From an alpha proteobacterium AAP38 (GTDB lineage: Bacteria > Pseudomonadota > Alphaproteobacteria > Azospirillales > Azospirillaceae), in NCBI GenBank assembly GCA_001296005.1, contig LJHR01000035.1, positions 124,001 to 188,000 on the forward strand: 64,000 nucleotides of DNA, read 5' to 3'. The notes under the pieces were generated by a model, which was not told the DNA's origin, did not search any database, and was given only the letters and a program-made list of their open reading frames with translations. Positions 1 through 9,580 of the stretch are shown here, piece after piece. A program made the translations under genes and the position numbers. Numbering within the stretch: position 1 is the stretch's first letter; every line of letters begins with the position of its first letter.

Positions 1-160
1 GGCGTGCCAGCAGGTCAAAGGCGCTGAAAGTCCTGGCATTGCCGATATGGGCATAGTCGTAAACGGTGGGGCCGCAGACATAGAGCTTCACATGAGCCGG
101 GTCGATGGGCGCGAACGCTTCCTTGGTCCGCAGCAGCGTGTTGTAAAGCGACAGGGTCAT
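1..160 (-). CDS. cysS: Cysteinyl-tRNA synthetase, N-terminal fragment cut by the window edge
   Basis: The frame starts at an ATG at 160 and runs off the left edge, leaving about 53 residues. They read as the class I synthetase start: a segment [19 protein letters not shown], in which CGPTVYD carries the zinc-binding cysteine typical of CysRS and HIGN is the HIGH ATP-binding motif. The enzyme charges tRNA-Cys in the cytoplasm. It lies 54 bp downstream of gltX on the same strand, so a gltX-cysS transcript is likely. Identity is secure from the motifs; the rest of the gene is outside the window. Confidence 0.93.
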   Translation of the reverse strand, partial: MTLSLYNTLLRTKEAFAPIDPAHVKLYVCGPTVYDYAHIGNARTFSAFDLLAR

Positions 161-214
161 GGGAGCAGGCTTTCCGTCAGCAGAAAGGTCATGGTTAGAG
201 ATAGCGGGCAAGCG

Positions 215-1573
215 TCAGGCCGTACAGCCCGACAGCCGCGCCAGGGCGCGGTCCCGCCCGATCAGCGGCAGCAGGGTCTTCAGCTCCGGCCCATGATCAT
301 GGGCGGTCAGCGCCCGGCGCAGCGGCAGGAACAGGGCCTTGCCCTTGGCCCCCGTGGCCGCCGCAACGGCCTTGGTCCACACACCCCAGGTCGTATCATC
401 CCAGGCCCCCTCGGGCAGCAGTTCCGCCGCCTTGGCCAGGAAACCGGCATCATCGACCAGCGGCGTCACCGCCTGCTTGGTCACGGCCCACCATTCCTTC
501 GCGTCCGACAGGCGGGACAGGTTGGGCCGCACGGCCAGCCAGAACGCCTCGTCCGCGCCCTCCATGCCCAGCGCGACCAGACGGTCGGCAACGGCACTGA
601 AAGCGGCAGCATGCAGCACCTGCGCGTTCAGCCGCATCAGCTCATCGGCATCGAACTTCGGCGTGCCCCGTCCGAACTTGGCAAAGTCGAAAGCTTCTGC
701 CAATTCGGACAGGCTGCCGGCGGCGGCAATGGCGTCGGACGTGCCTAAGCGCGCCAGATAGGCGGTGAGCGCCAGCGGCTCCACCCCCTCCTCGGTGCGC
801 AGCGACCGTACGGACAGGGAGCCTAAGCGCTTGGAAAGCCCCTCCCCCTCCGACCCTGCGACCAAGGGCAGGTGGGCGAAACTGGGGACGGTCCCCTTGC
901 CTTCGACGCCGATCATCGCCTCGAACAGCTGCACCTGCACCGCCGTGTTGGTGACATGGTCCTCACCGCGCACGATATGGGTGATGGCGAAGTCCAGATC
1001 ATCCACAACGGAGGTGAGCGTATAGAGCGGGCGCCCATCCTCCCGGATCAGCACAGGGTCCGACAGGTCGGCACCCCGGAAATGCTTGTGACCCTGCACC
1101 AGATCGTCCCAGATGATATCGGCATGGTTCAGCTTGAACCGCCAATGCGGACGCCGTCCTTCGCCTTCCAGCCGCGCGCGGTCAGCCTCGCTCAGGCGCA
1201 GGGCGGAGCGGTCATAGATGGGCGGGCGATGTTGCGCCAGCATGGCCTTGCGCTTCAGGCCCAGTTCCTCCGGCGTCTCATAGCAGGGGTAAAGACGCCC
1301 GGCGGCCTTCAACGCTTCCGCCGCCTCAGCATAGCGACCATACCGGTCGGACTCGCGGGCAAAGCGGTCCCAGGTAAGGCCCAGCCAGGTCAGATCCTCG
1401 GCAATCGCATCGGCGAAGGCCTGGGTGGACCGTTCCTCGTCGGTATCATCCAGACGGAACATGAAGCTGCCGCCATGCCGGGCCGCGAACAGCCAGTTCA
1501 TGATGGCGGTGCGGACATTGCCGATATGCAGATGGCCGGTCGGGCTGGGCGCGAAGCGGACGGCGACGTTCAT
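215..1573 (-). CDS. gltX: Glutamyl-tRNA synthetase
   Basis: A 452-aa class Ib aminoacyl-tRNA synthetase that attaches glutamate to tRNA-Glu, and possibly to tRNA-Gln in organisms that use the transamidation route. The HIGH motif is HIGN at residues 16-19, just after the [10 protein letters not shown] segment typical of GluRS. The KMSKS-type loop appears as SKRLGS near residue 246. Length is normal for the shorter alphaproteobacterial GluRS copies. Many alphaproteobacteria carry two gltX paralogues and I cannot tell which this is. The ATG at 1573 is followed directly by the conserved N-terminus. cysS follows on the same strand. Confidence 0.93.
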   Translation of the reverse strand: MNVAVRFAPSPTGHLHIGNVRTAIMNWLFAARHGGSFMFRLDDTDEERSTQAFADAIAEDLTWLGLTWDRFARESDRYGRYAEAAEALKAAGRLYPCYETPEELGLKRKAMLAQHRPPIYDRSALRLSEADRARLEGEGRRPHWRFKLNHADIIWDDLVQGHKHFRGADLSDPVLIREDGRPLYTLTSVVDDLDFAITHIVRGEDHVTNTAVQVQLFEAMIGVEGKGTVPSFAHLPLVAGSEGEGLSKRLGSLSVRSLRTEEGVEPLALTAYLARLGTSDAIAAAGSLSELAEAFDFAKFGRGTPKFDADELMRLNAQVLHAAAFSAVADRLVALGMEGADEAFWLAVRPNLSRLSDAKEWWAVTKQAVTPLVDDAGFLAKAAELLPEGAWDDTTWGVWTKAVAAATGAKGKALFLPLRRALTAHDHGPELKTLLPLIGRDRALARLSGCTA

Positions 1574-1632
1574 GGCTCGGGATCAGGCTGGTCAGGGGAA
1601 AAGATGGGCGTGCAGCGATAGCATGGGCGCCA

Positions 1633-2799
1633 TCAACAGGGCACGAAAATCTCTTCCGGCTGATCCAATCCCCGCACCTCATGCACGCCGACCGACCGCA
1701 TCGTGCGACCGGAGCATCCGGCAAAGGCGGTGGAGACCACGAAATGGCTGTCCAGTTCCTTTGCCACCTCCAGCAGACGGCTGGCAAGATTGACGGCGGG
1801 GCCGACAACCGTGAAATCCAGCCGGCGCTTGCCGCCGATATTGCCAAAGGCGACATGGCCCAGATGCAGCGACAGGCCATAATCGATCCGGGTCTGCCCA
1901 TTGGGGCAGGCCTCATTCCAGGCGGTGACAGCATTATCCAGGGTCGCGGCGGCGGCCAGCGCGTGGCCGCATGCTTCCCGCGGGTTCATCATGTCGGCGG
2001 GAAAGATGGCCAGCATGCCATCGCCCATGAATTTCAGCACCTCGCCGCCATGCGCCTCCACCGCGTCCACGGACAGATCGAACCAATGGTTCAGCCGTTC
2101 CAGGACGGTGGTGGACAGGTTATCAGCGGTGAAGCGGGTGAAGCCGCGCAGGTCAGCGAACAGGATGGCGGCAAAGATATGGTCGGAATCACCGCGCGAA
2201 ATCTGCCCCGCATAGACCCGATCACCGGCCCCCGCCCCCAAATATGTGGCCAGCAGGTCGCGCGCGATATTGCGCACCACGCGGGCCTCCAGAATGGGCG
2301 ACACGGCGGCCACAATATGGGTCAGGTCGATAATGTCCTGATCGCTGAAGGCTACGCGCTTAGCGGCAAACGACATGGCCGCCGACCGGTGCTTGTCCTG
2401 CACCTGGATGGGCGCGATGAAATAATCCTGGAACCCTTCCCGCTTTAACCGGGCCAGCAGCGGCAACGCCGTCTCTTCCAGTGCAAGGCGGACACGGTAC
2501 GGCTCCCCCGTTTCATCCACGCGATGGACGGGGGAGTTCAGATATTCCGACATGTCGGTATCGACACGGTTCAGCCGGTGCGTGCCCGTGGCCTGACCGC
2601 ACAGCCAGACACGCCCCTCCCCCACCACTTCCGGGTGGAGAAGCTCCAGGTTCAGCGAGACGCGACCGATGGGAATGCCGGACTTGGCAATCCGGTCGAC
2701 CAGTTGTGCGAACAGCAGGTCGATGTCGAACAGCTGGTTGCCTTCAAGCAGCAACCAGTCGGCGATGGAACGGACGCGGTCGGACAGGAAGGCGTTCAA
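1633..2799 (-). CDS. Class III adenylate/guanylate cyclase domain protein
   Basis: A 388-aa protein whose C-terminal third is a class III nucleotidyl cyclase domain. FADLRGFT at residues 214-221 supplies the first metal-binding Asp (D216), GDG at 259-261 the second (D260), and KRRLDFTVVG at 324-333 leads into the transition-state Asn/Arg helix (VNLASRL). The first ~195 residues look like a cytoplasmic sensory or dimerisation region that I do not recognise; there is no transmembrane segment. The probable start is a TTG at 2799, supported by GGAGAG eight bases upstream. It makes cAMP or cGMP from the matching nucleotide; which one is not decided by sequence alone. Confidence 0.85.
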   Translation of the reverse strand: MNAFLSDRVRSIADWLLLEGNQLFDIDLLFAQLVDRIAKSGIPIGRVSLNLELLHPEVVGEGRVWLCGQATGTHRLNRVDTDMSEYLNSPVHRVDETGEPYRVRLALEETALPLLARLKREGFQDYFIAPIQVQDKHRSAAMSFAAKRVAFSDQDIIDLTHIVAAVSPILEARVVRNIARDLLATYLGAGAGDRVYAGQISRGDSDHIFAAILFADLRGFTRFTADNLSTTVLERLNHWFDLSVDAVEAHGGEVLKFMGDGMLAIFPADMMNPREACGHALAAAATLDNAVTAWNEACPNGQTRIDYGLSLHLGHVAFGNIGGKRRLDFTVVGPAVNLASRLLEVAKELDSHFVVSTAFAGCSGRTMRSVGVHEVRGLDQPEEIFVPC

Positions 2800-2890
2800 G
2801 GGGTGGGCTCTCCGGCATCGGGCGTCCTAAGATTGGGGCGGCAACCCATTCGGCGCAAGTACCGGTTAACGCAGGCGTGGCCTGACCAAA

Positions 2891-3604
2891 TCAGATGTAA
2901 CCGGCCCGATACACACGGAAATTCCGCACCCGAAGATGGCTCTGCGTCGTGCGCAGCGCGAAATGGCCGCTGGTCAGGGGCGCCGGGTCCTCAAAATCGA
3001 AAAGCAGCCGGTCATCCCGCCAATACCGGATGCGCGCCCCGACAGCGGCCAGGGTCACCGTCTGCCAGACATTGCCGACCAACATATCCGCCGGCAGCCG
3101 CCGGTCATTCTCCGGCAGAAGGGGCCGATCACCCGCCCGCCCCGTATAACGGCGAAAGCGCGTGGTGCTGTTGGAATTGCCGCCCTGGCCCACATAATAA
3201 AGGACCAGATCGTCATAATCTTCGAACTTGCCCGTTCGGTCCTTGGCCATCGCATCGCCATCCGGTACCACAGGATCGTTGGCCATCCAGAAGGCGTTCA
3301 GGTCCGACAACCGGTCATTAGGGCCCCCTTCCGCCACCATCAACGCCTCATACCGGATGGCGATGGGCCCGGACAGGCGGGGCTTGAACCACAGCGACGT
3401 TCCTGCCGGCACATCGATATCCAGGACACCATCGGCAGCGGTTACGGTGCCGGGCCGGTGGGCCTGCAACAGCCACTGGCCCAGACCGTCACGGAAGTCA
3501 TCTTCATGCAGGACCTCCCCCAGCGACAGGCCGGAGGGTGCAGCGATGGCCGGGCGCAGGGCGGACAGGGCGGCGGCGGAAAGGAGGAAGGTGCGGCGGT
3601 GCAT
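2891..3604 (-). CDS. Exported DUF6250-type beta-sandwich protein
   Basis: About 237 aa from the ATG at 3604; a GTG twelve bases upstream would overlap the antitoxin gene. It starts MHRRTFLLSAAALSALRPA, a signal peptide ending near AIAAP, possibly Tat-like with its twin Arg at residues 3-4. The mature part resembles the DUF6250 family: a DDF start, SDLNAFWMANDP, YYVGQGGNSNSTTRFRRY, and the C-terminal FALRTTQSHLRVRNFRVYRA. This concanavalin-like fold is usually found with polysaccharide-degrading enzymes, so a sugar-binding or lyase-linked role is inferred. No carbohydrate genes lie nearby. Family assignment is from memory of the motif pattern. Confidence 0.65.
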   Translation of the reverse strand: MHRRTFLLSAAALSALRPAIAAPSGLSLGEVLHEDDFRDGLGQWLLQAHRPGTVTAADGVLDIDVPAGTSLWFKPRLSGPIAIRYEALMVAEGGPNDRLSDLNAFWMANDPVVPDGDAMAKDRTGKFEDYDDLVLYYVGQGGNSNSTTRFRRYTGRAGDRPLLPENDRRLPADMLVGNVWQTVTLAAVGARIRYWRDDRLLFDFEDPAPLTSGHFALRTTQSHLRVRNFRVYRAGYI

Positions 3605-3608
3605 CAGA

Positions 3609-3917
3609 TCAATCACCCGCTACCACCGATGCCACCATCTCCGGCGATTTCTCAATAACCTGTAACAGAATGCGGGCCGCCGGATCGGGCTTTCGGCGCC
3701 CCTGTTCCCAATTGTTCATCGTGGCCGCAGGGATTCCGAAACGCCGCTCGAACTCGCGTGTGGATTTGGCGACCGCATGGCGGATCGCGCGCACCCGCTC
3801 CGGTGGCATGGCATCAACGTCAACAACCTCAAGCGCCATCTCGCCTTTCTTCCAGGCTACAACCTCGGCCAAACTCTCCAGCAGAGCCTCGCCGAATCCC
3901 TGCTTTTCCGCTGTCAT
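3609..3917 (-). CDS. HigA/XRE-type antitoxin
   Basis: A 102-aa cytoplasmic DNA-binding protein. A helix-turn-helix lies in the C-terminal half: IRHAVAKSTREFERRFGIP, followed by the recognition-helix segment NNWEQGRRKPDP, which is typical of the HigA/NadS antitoxin class. Its ATG overlaps the TGA of the upstream toxin by four bases (ATGA), so translation is coupled. The toxin-first order fits higBA-type modules. It should neutralise the toxin and repress the operon at the palindrome at 4253-4271. Confidence 0.85.
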   Translation of the reverse strand: MTAEKQGFGEALLESLAEVVAWKKGEMALEVVDVDAMPPERVRAIRHAVAKSTREFERRFGIPAATMNNWEQGRRKPDPAARILLQVIEKSPEMVASVVAGD

Positions 3918-4234
3918 CGCTTCAACTCCTGCAAAAGCGCCAGGGCCATGCGGCGCTGATCCTCGGTCAAATCGGTCTGGCTGGCCTTTTCATAAGCGAA
4001 AAGCATGACGGCCAGTTCATCCGTAACCATGAGGAAGTAAATGGCGCGGCCACCGCCCCGCTTACCCTTGTTGCCCAGTCTGAAACGCACCTTACGGATG
4101 CCGCCCAGGCCGGGAATGACATCGCCAACTGTCGGGTTGGATGCCACCATCAGTTCCAGCCGATCAATATCGGCTTGGGTCGCACCAATCCGTTTGAGAT
4201 CGCGCTGATAGCGCTGGGTTCTTACGATCTTCAC
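3914..4234 (-). CDS. RelE/HigB-family mRNA interferase toxin
   Basis: A 106-aa RelE/ParE-superfamily toxin of the kind paired with HigA antitoxins. Visible marks are the N-terminal segment RYQRDLKRIG, the middle GLGGIRKVRFRLGNKGKRGG, the strand AIYFLMVTDELAVMLFAYEK and the C-terminal helix DLTEDQRRMALALLQELK. Members cut mRNA on ribosomes. The start is a GTG at 4234 only ~19 bp from the operator palindrome, so the leader must be very short. The gene is first in the operon with the antitoxin after it, the reverse of most type II systems but normal for higBA. Confidence 0.85.
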   Translation of the reverse strand: MKIVRTQRYQRDLKRIGATQADIDRLELMVASNPTVGDVIPGLGGIRKVRFRLGNKGKRGGGRAIYFLMVTDELAVMLFAYEKASQTDLTEDQRRMALALLQELKR

Positions 4235-4252
4235 AAGGGGACACTAGCATAA

Positions 4253-4271
4253 ATTGCGCCAATGGCGCAAT
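4253..4271. promoter_or_regulatory. Operator palindrome of the toxin-antitoxin operon
   Basis: A perfect inverted repeat ATTGCGCC-AAT-GGCGCAAT lies just upstream of the toxin GTG. On the minus strand it is followed closely by TATGCT, a reasonable -10 box. An operator overlapping the promoter is what HigA-type autorepression needs. It also touches the stop codon of rarA at 4271. Function is inferred from position and symmetry. Confidence 0.6.
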
Positions 4272-5563
4272 CACCCCCCACCCTTCTCCGCCCGGAGCCG
4301 CGCCCAGTAATCCTGGCGTTTCTTGATCTCCCGCTCGAACCCACGTTCGACGGGGCGATAGAATTCGCGCCGTCCCATCTCGTCTGGGAAATAGTTCTGG
4401 CCGCTGAACCCCTCTGCCGTGTCATGGTCGTAATTGTAGCCGTGACCATAGCCCAATTGCTTCATCAGCTTGGTCGGTGCGTTCAGGATATGTTTGGGCG
4501 GGGACAGGCTGCCTGTCTCCTTGGCCGCCCGCACGGCATCCTTATAGGCGGTATAGGCGGCGTTGGATTTGGGCGCCGTACCCAGATAGATGACAAGCTG
4601 CGCGATGGCCAGCTCACCCTCCGGGCTGCCTAGCCGTTCATAGGCTTCCCACGCCGCCGTCGCCTGGGTCAGGGCTGCCGGGTCGGCCATGCCGATATCC
4701 TCGACCGCAAAGCGGGTCAGGCGCCGCGCGATGTAGCGCGGGTCCTCGCCCCCGGCCAGCATGCGGGCGTACCAGTACAAGGCCGCATCCGTGTCCGACC
4801 CGCGCAGGGATTTATGCAGGGCGGAGATCAGGTTGTAATGCCCCTCCTGCGCCTTGTCATAAAGCGGCATGCGCCGCTGCACCGCCGCAGCCAGGGCGTT
4901 GGTGTCCAGAACTTTGTCTGCCGGAAGGGCGAACAGTTCCTCGCACAGGTTCAGGCAATAACGCCCGTCACCATCGGCCAGCGCCTTGACCGACGCCCTT
5001 GCATCCGCGTCCAGCGGCAGGGGCCGCCCCTCCTCCGCCTCCGCCCGGGCCAACAGATTTTCCAGGGCGGCATCGTCCAGACGGTTCAGGACGAATACCT
5101 GTGCCCGCGACAGCAAGGCGGCGTTCAGTTCGAAACTGGGATTCTCCGTCGTGGCCCCCACCAGCGTGACGGTCCCATCCTCCACATAAGGCAGGAACCC
5201 GTCCTGCTGCGACCGGTTGAACCGGTGGATTTCGTCGATGAACAGCAAGGTGCCCTGCCCCGCCTGCCGGCGCGACTTCGCCGCCTCGAACACTTTGCGC
5301 AGGTCGGCCACACCGCTGAAAATCGCCGATAGCGGTTCGAAATGCAGGTCCGTGGTCTGGGCCAGCAGGCGGGCCAGCGTGGTCTTGCCGCATCCGGGTG
5401 GCCCCCAGAGGATCATGGAAACCAGCCGGCGCGCGCGGATCATGCGGCCAATGGGGCCGTCAGGGCGCAACAGGTGATCCTGCCCCACCATCTGATCCAG
5501 GCTTTGTGGCCGCAACCGGTCGGCCAGCGGCCTTGGCGCCTGTGCTTCAAACAAACCCGACAC
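4271..5563 (-). CDS. rarA: Replication-associated recombination protein A (AAA+ ATPase)
   Basis: A 430-aa AAA+ clamp-loader-like ATPase that acts at stalled replication forks. The N-terminus (PLADRLRPQSLDQMVGQDHL), Walker A GPPGCGKTTLA near residues 54-64, Walker B LLFIDEIHRFNRSQQD and sensor ATTENPSFELN match the RarA/MgsA/WRNIP1 family. The C-terminal half contains the tetramerisation region (GEDPRYIARRLTRFAVEDIG). Length is normal. The start is a GTG at 5563 with no clear ribosome-binding site. The gene lies upstream of the toxin-antitoxin operon on the same strand and ends at its operator. Confidence 0.93.
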   Translation of the reverse strand: MSGLFEAQAPRPLADRLRPQSLDQMVGQDHLLRPDGPIGRMIRARRLVSMILWGPPGCGKTTLARLLAQTTDLHFEPLSAIFSGVADLRKVFEAAKSRRQAGQGTLLFIDEIHRFNRSQQDGFLPYVEDGTVTLVGATTENPSFELNAALLSRAQVFVLNRLDDAALENLLARAEAEEGRPLPLDADARASVKALADGDGRYCLNLCEELFALPADKVLDTNALAAAVQRRMPLYDKAQEGHYNLISALHKSLRGSDTDAALYWYARMLAGGEDPRYIARRLTRFAVEDIGMADPAALTQATAAWEAYERLGSPEGELAIAQLVIYLGTAPKSNAAYTAYKDAVRAAKETGSLSPPKHILNAPTKLMKQLGYGHGYNYDHDTAEGFSGQNYFPDEMGRREFYRPVERGFEREIKKRQDYWARLRAEKGGG

Positions 5564-5642
5564 GTGGCAAATCCCTGATCAGCCGATCCCGCTATGGCCC
5601 CACTATTTCAGATGGGCGGCGGCAGAAGCAATGTCCATGGGT

Positions 5643-8600
5643 TTACGATGGCGGCGTCGCTGGTGGTGTGGCCGGGGCGGCGGCGGGCGGCGGGGTAGCC
5701 GCTTCCTGCCGGGTAGCACGATATTTTTCCAGGAAATTGCGGAACAGGTCGATCTCTGTGATGCGTTGGCGGATGGTGTTGGCATCGGCCAGACCCGCCG
5801 ACTCCTCCGGTCGGGTCAGCAGGCGGAAGAAGGTCGCATCCTTTGACTTTTCCATCGCCGCCCCGAAATCACGGCGCAAGGCGTCCAGCCCGGCATTGTC
5901 GCCGGCCAGCGACAATGCCGTCGCGCGGTTGACGACCAGACTGGATATCTCCGGGTCCAGTGTGGCACCGGGTGCGGGCGGCGGGCCGATGACATCGGCC
6001 ATGGCCTGTGCCGCTGCCTTCCATTGCTTGTCGCGCATGGCGATACCGATACGCAGCAGATTGGCGTCACGCGACTGGTCGGCAGCCAGCAACTGAACCG
6101 CTTCGGCCCCCTTGTTGATCTGCGACAGGGCGCGGGCGCGTAGCAGCTTGCGCTCCTCCGCCAGCTCCGGCGTGATCTCCGGCACCTCGCTTTTGTCCAG
6201 TGCCGCCACCGCCAGTTCCGGCGTGCCATCCAGCAGACGGATGCCGGCCAGCCGCGTGCCGACCTGCGCCTTTTCCAGGCCCTGCAACCGATACTGCACC
6301 TGATGGTCCAGCAGTTGGCCGGCACGGTCCAGCAGGTCGATCTCGACCAGCCGTTCGGCCAGCTTGCGGATGATGCGGTCACCATCGGGGCCGGGGGGCG
6401 TCAATTCCCGGTATTGCTCATAAAGCCCCATCGCCTCCAGCGGCGACATCTTCGCAGCCCCGTCCGTGGCGAACAGGTCCGTGAAGGTCCGGGTCATGTC
6501 CGCCGCAATCTCCTTGGCCTCCGGCGTGTCCGGGAAGGCGGAGATGGTCTGGCGCATACTGTCGAAGGCCTGGGGATAGTTGCCGGCAATGGCATGCACC
6601 TCCCCTATACGGCGCAGGTTGGACAGTTCCAGCGCATCGCCACGCCAGGCAAAGCGCATCTCCTCCATCTTCTTGGCCGCCTCCTTGGGCGGCATCTTGC
6701 CGGCGGCAAGGGCCGTGTCGATATAGTCGCGCTTGGCCCGCATGGAATAAAGCCGGTCACGCCCGCCCTGCGCCTGCTTGAAATAGGACAGGGCCTTGTC
6801 ATTGTCGCCCAGGGCGCGGAACACGGCACCCCGGAAATACTGTACCGCGGGTGCCTGGTCGCCGCTTTCGCCGCCACGCTTGGCGACACGGTCCATGATC
6901 AGGGCCGCCGCTTCCGGCTGTCCGGCGCGCAAGGATGCATCGGCGGCAGAAAGGGCCAGACCGGTGTAGAAAGGTTCCGGATAGCGGTCCAGCAGGTCCT
7001 TGGAGGCCTGGAAGGCGGCATGCGCCCCGGCATAATCGCCCTGCCCCGCCAGAGCCGCCGCCCGCCACAGGGCCGCGTCGGGTTCATTGGCCAGCTGCCG
7101 GTTCGACAGGTCGGCCATGCCGCCCGCAAAATCACCGGTCAACACCCGGCCAATACCGCGCACGGCCAGGAATTCAGGCCGGCGGTCCACATCGGGCTGC
7201 AAGGATTGCACGCGGCTCAGCATGCCCAGCGCCTCATACCCCATGCCATTGGCCAGATAGAAGCGGGCGATATCCAGGCGGCCACGCGTCTTTTCCGCAT
7301 CCGGCAGGGCCGTCAGACGGTCCCATTTCGCCTGCCGCGTCTTGTTGTAATCGCGCGCCGCCACCTGGCCCCAGCGCTTGAAATCGAATAGCTTATCCTG
7401 CTCCACGGGTGGCGGGGGCGGCGGAATGGCAACCTGGACATCTGCTGGCGGCGACAGACGCAGGCCGCCCGGCACCGTCACCTCCACCCCCTCACGCACT
7501 GGCTGTACCGCCAGCCGGTCATCCAGGGGGCGCATGACAAGGCCCTGCAGGGTGGGCAGGAACTGCACCTCGGTATAACGCAGCGGCGCGTCCACATGCT
7601 GGCCCGGCAGCGGCAGCGGCACCACGGACAGGGTGTCGCCCACCACGGGGTCCTTGAAGGCGATGACCTTTTCCGCCTCTGCCGCCGGCACAACCAGCCG
7701 GGGCCCCAGCGCGAAATCCGGGTCCGGTCGGGGTATGATGGAACTGTTGGTGGCCTTGACGCCCGTGGCCGGTGCCAGGGTCACCTGCCAGACGGTGCCG
7801 TCACGCCCGACGGATGCCTGCATCAGAGCCGGCATGGACAGGCGGAAGCCGGCCCCACCCTGCACCGCCACGGGTTCGATGACCGATTGCAGACCGGCAG
7901 GCACCGGCGGCGCCGTCTCGGGCGGCACCGTGTCATCGAACAGAATATAGAGATAGCCGGCCCGTTCGAAAATCGCTGCCGCCCGCGCCGCCTTGGGATC
8001 AAAGGGCAGGGTCACGGGCGCAATGGCAATCTCCCCTGCCGGCGCGTCTGACGTGCTGGCAGCAGGCGTGGCCGCCGGAGGCGGCGCTGCTGCCGTCGAT
8101 GCGGGGGGCGGTGGCGGCGCAACCGCCGTGGGTGCCGCCGTGGCTGTCACGGCGGGGGCCGGCGTCGGCGCAGGCGCAGCGGCGGCAGGGGCCGGATTGG
8201 TCGCCGCAGGCGGTGGTGGCGGGCTGACGGTCAGCGGGGTCGGGGCACCGGATGCGGTGGCGGCGCCATTGGGTGCGGCATTGCCACGTAACTGATAAAG
8301 CGGTGCCCCCTCACGCGGTGCGCGGGGATCGGCGGGACGGGGTGTCGCCTGTGCGGTGGCCGTCTGGGCGGGCGTTGCTGGCGCCGGGGTGGGCGCCGCC
8401 GCTGCCTGCTGCTGCTGCGCTGCCGGGGGTGGTGGCGGACTGGCGGGGGCGGGGGTGCTGCCGGGCGGCGGCTTGTCCAGCACATCGACGATAATGCGGG
8501 CGCCGGCCCGGCTATGCTTGATGCCGGCCCCGGCGGGAATATCGAACCGCACCGTCACTGACCCGTCCGCCGCCGCCTGGGTCAGGCCGTTGATGCGCGA

Positions 8601-8888
8601 GGGCCGGGCGCGCAGAACACCGGCCAGATCGACCTGTGCCGCGACGGGAAAGCGGATGCTGACCCCTGCCCCGTTCTGTTCAACGGTATAGGGAACCTCG
8701 CGCGGCCAGTCGAAGACCAGACGGCTGTAATCGGGATGCACGCCGCTGCGCACCGGCACACGCGGTGCCGTATTGCTGCTGGCGGCGGCAGGGGCCGGTG
8801 GCTGCTGTGCACGGACGGGGGCAGGCAGCAACGCGGTGGCGGCCACCGACAGGGCCAGGGTCCCGGCCAGGATGCGGGCCGCCCTCAT
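5643..8888 (-). CDS. Large periplasmic TPR protein with AMIN-like N-terminus, last gene of the flagellar motor operon
   Basis: A 1081-aa exported protein. A signal peptide spans residues 1-27 (ending PVRAQ). Residues ~46-140 look like an AMIN-type beta domain (HPDYSRLVFDWPREVPYTV, later RIIVDVLDKPP). A Pro/Ala-rich linker follows (~140-300), then a second beta-rich region, and from about residue 540 a long alpha-helical part with TPR-like repeats. It ends in another Ala/Pro tail. AMIN domains bind peptidoglycan or localise envelope machines, so a periplasmic scaffold around the motor is inferred. The ATG overlaps the preceding MotB-like gene by four bases, so the two are co-translated. I know no named homologue. 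Confidence 0.8.
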   Translation of the reverse strand: MRAARILAGTLALSVAATALLPAPVRAQQPPAPAAASSNTAPRVPVRSGVHPDYSRLVFDWPREVPYTVEQNGAGVSIRFPVAAQVDLAGVLRARPSRINGLTQAAADGSVTVRFDIPAGAGIKHSRAGARIIVDVLDKPPPGSTPAPASPPPPPAAQQQQAAAAPTPAPATPAQTATAQATPRPADPRAPREGAPLYQLRGNAAPNGAATASGAPTPLTVSPPPPPAATNPAPAAAAPAPTPAPAVTATAAPTAVAPPPPPASTAAAPPPAATPAASTSDAPAGEIAIAPVTLPFDPKAARAAAIFERAGYLYILFDDTVPPETAPPVPAGLQSVIEPVAVQGGAGFRLSMPALMQASVGRDGTVWQVTLAPATGVKATNSSIIPRPDPDFALGPRLVVPAAEAEKVIAFKDPVVGDTLSVVPLPLPGQHVDAPLRYTEVQFLPTLQGLVMRPLDDRLAVQPVREGVEVTVPGGLRLSPPADVQVAIPPPPPPVEQDKLFDFKRWGQVAARDYNKTRQAKWDRLTALPDAEKTRGRLDIARFYLANGMGYEALGMLSRVQSLQPDVDRRPEFLAVRGIGRVLTGDFAGGMADLSNRQLANEPDAALWRAAALAGQGDYAGAHAAFQASKDLLDRYPEPFYTGLALSAADASLRAGQPEAAALIMDRVAKRGGESGDQAPAVQYFRGAVFRALGDNDKALSYFKQAQGGRDRLYSMRAKRDYIDTALAAGKMPPKEAAKKMEEMRFAWRGDALELSNLRRIGEVHAIAGNYPQAFDSMRQTISAFPDTPEAKEIAADMTRTFTDLFATDGAAKMSPLEAMGLYEQYRELTPPGPDGDRIIRKLAERLVEIDLLDRAGQLLDHQVQYRLQGLEKAQVGTRLAGIRLLDGTPELAVAALDKSEVPEITPELAEERKLLRARALSQINKGAEAVQLLAADQSRDANLLRIGIAMRDKQWKAAAQAMADVIGPPPAPGATLDPEISSLVVNRATALSLAGDNAGLDALRRDFGAAMEKSKDATFFRLLTRPEESAGLADANTIRQRITEIDLFRNFLEKYRATRQEAATPPPAAAPATPPATPPS

Positions 8889-9580
8889 GGCGTCACCCCA
8901 TGTTCACGCACCACCAGGTCGACGCGGCGCGCATCGGTCTTCACCTCGCCCCCCGATTGACCATCGCCATGGCCACGCACGGTGATGTCCCGCAAATATC
9001 CCGCCTCCCGCAGGGCATGCGCCACCGCCTGCGCACGGGCCAGCGACAATTCCCAATTGCTGGGCCAACGGCGGCCCGTGGGCGACGCGTCGGCATGGCC
9101 CACGACATCCACGGCATTGCCGATATTGGCCGCCACACCGCCCATCACGAACAGGGCCTTCTTGCCCCCCTCCGACAGGGTAGCGTCACCGGGTGAGAAC
9201 AGCAGGTCGGAAGGCAGCGACAGGATCAAGGTGCCGTCGATACGGTTGATACGCACATCGGCCAGTTCCGGGTTGCGCGCCATCTGGCTTTCGAACACCC
9301 GGCCCAGATAACCGAGGTCAATGGCCTTGCCCCGGTCCAGGCTGGCGGCGGAAAAGGCGGTTTCGGGCCGTTCTTCGCCCACCTGATCGGGTTTCGCCCC
9401 CGGCACGCCCGCCGCCAGCGCCTTGTACCGGGCAGGATCGGGATCGGACATGGCATAGAGCATGACGAAAAAGGTCAGCAGCAGGCAGATCAGGTCAGTG
9501 AAGGTCACCAACCAGGCCTTGCCCGCCGGCGTATCCGGCTTTGCAAAGCTGAAGGGGGAGAAATGGGCCTGCGGGCGCAT
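8885..9580 (-). CDS. MotB-like stator paralogue with OmpA domain
   Basis: A 231-aa inner-membrane protein with the MotB plan. Its one transmembrane helix at ~21-43 contains TFTDLICLLLTFF, with D29 in the position of the proton-binding Asp of MotB. A C-terminal OmpA/peptidoglycan-binding domain follows, with DVVGHADASP, NWELSLARAQAVAHAL and VRGHGDGQ. Unlike most MotB proteins there is little plug or linker. The start ATG overlaps the upstream stop as TGATG and its stop overlaps the next gene. The canonical motB of this genome is more likely the one at 25272, so this could be an alternative stator B subunit or a structural part. No motA-like partner is in the window. Confidence 0.8.
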   Translation of the reverse strand: MRPQAHFSPFSFAKPDTPAGKAWLVTFTDLICLLLTFFVMLYAMSDPDPARYKALAAGVPGAKPDQVGEERPETAFSAASLDRGKAIDLGYLGRVFESQMARNPELADVRINRIDGTLILSLPSDLLFSPGDATLSEGGKKALFVMGGVAANIGNAVDVVGHADASPTGRRWPSNWELSLARAQAVAHALREAGYLRDITVRGHGDGQSGGEVKTDARRVDLVVREHGVTP

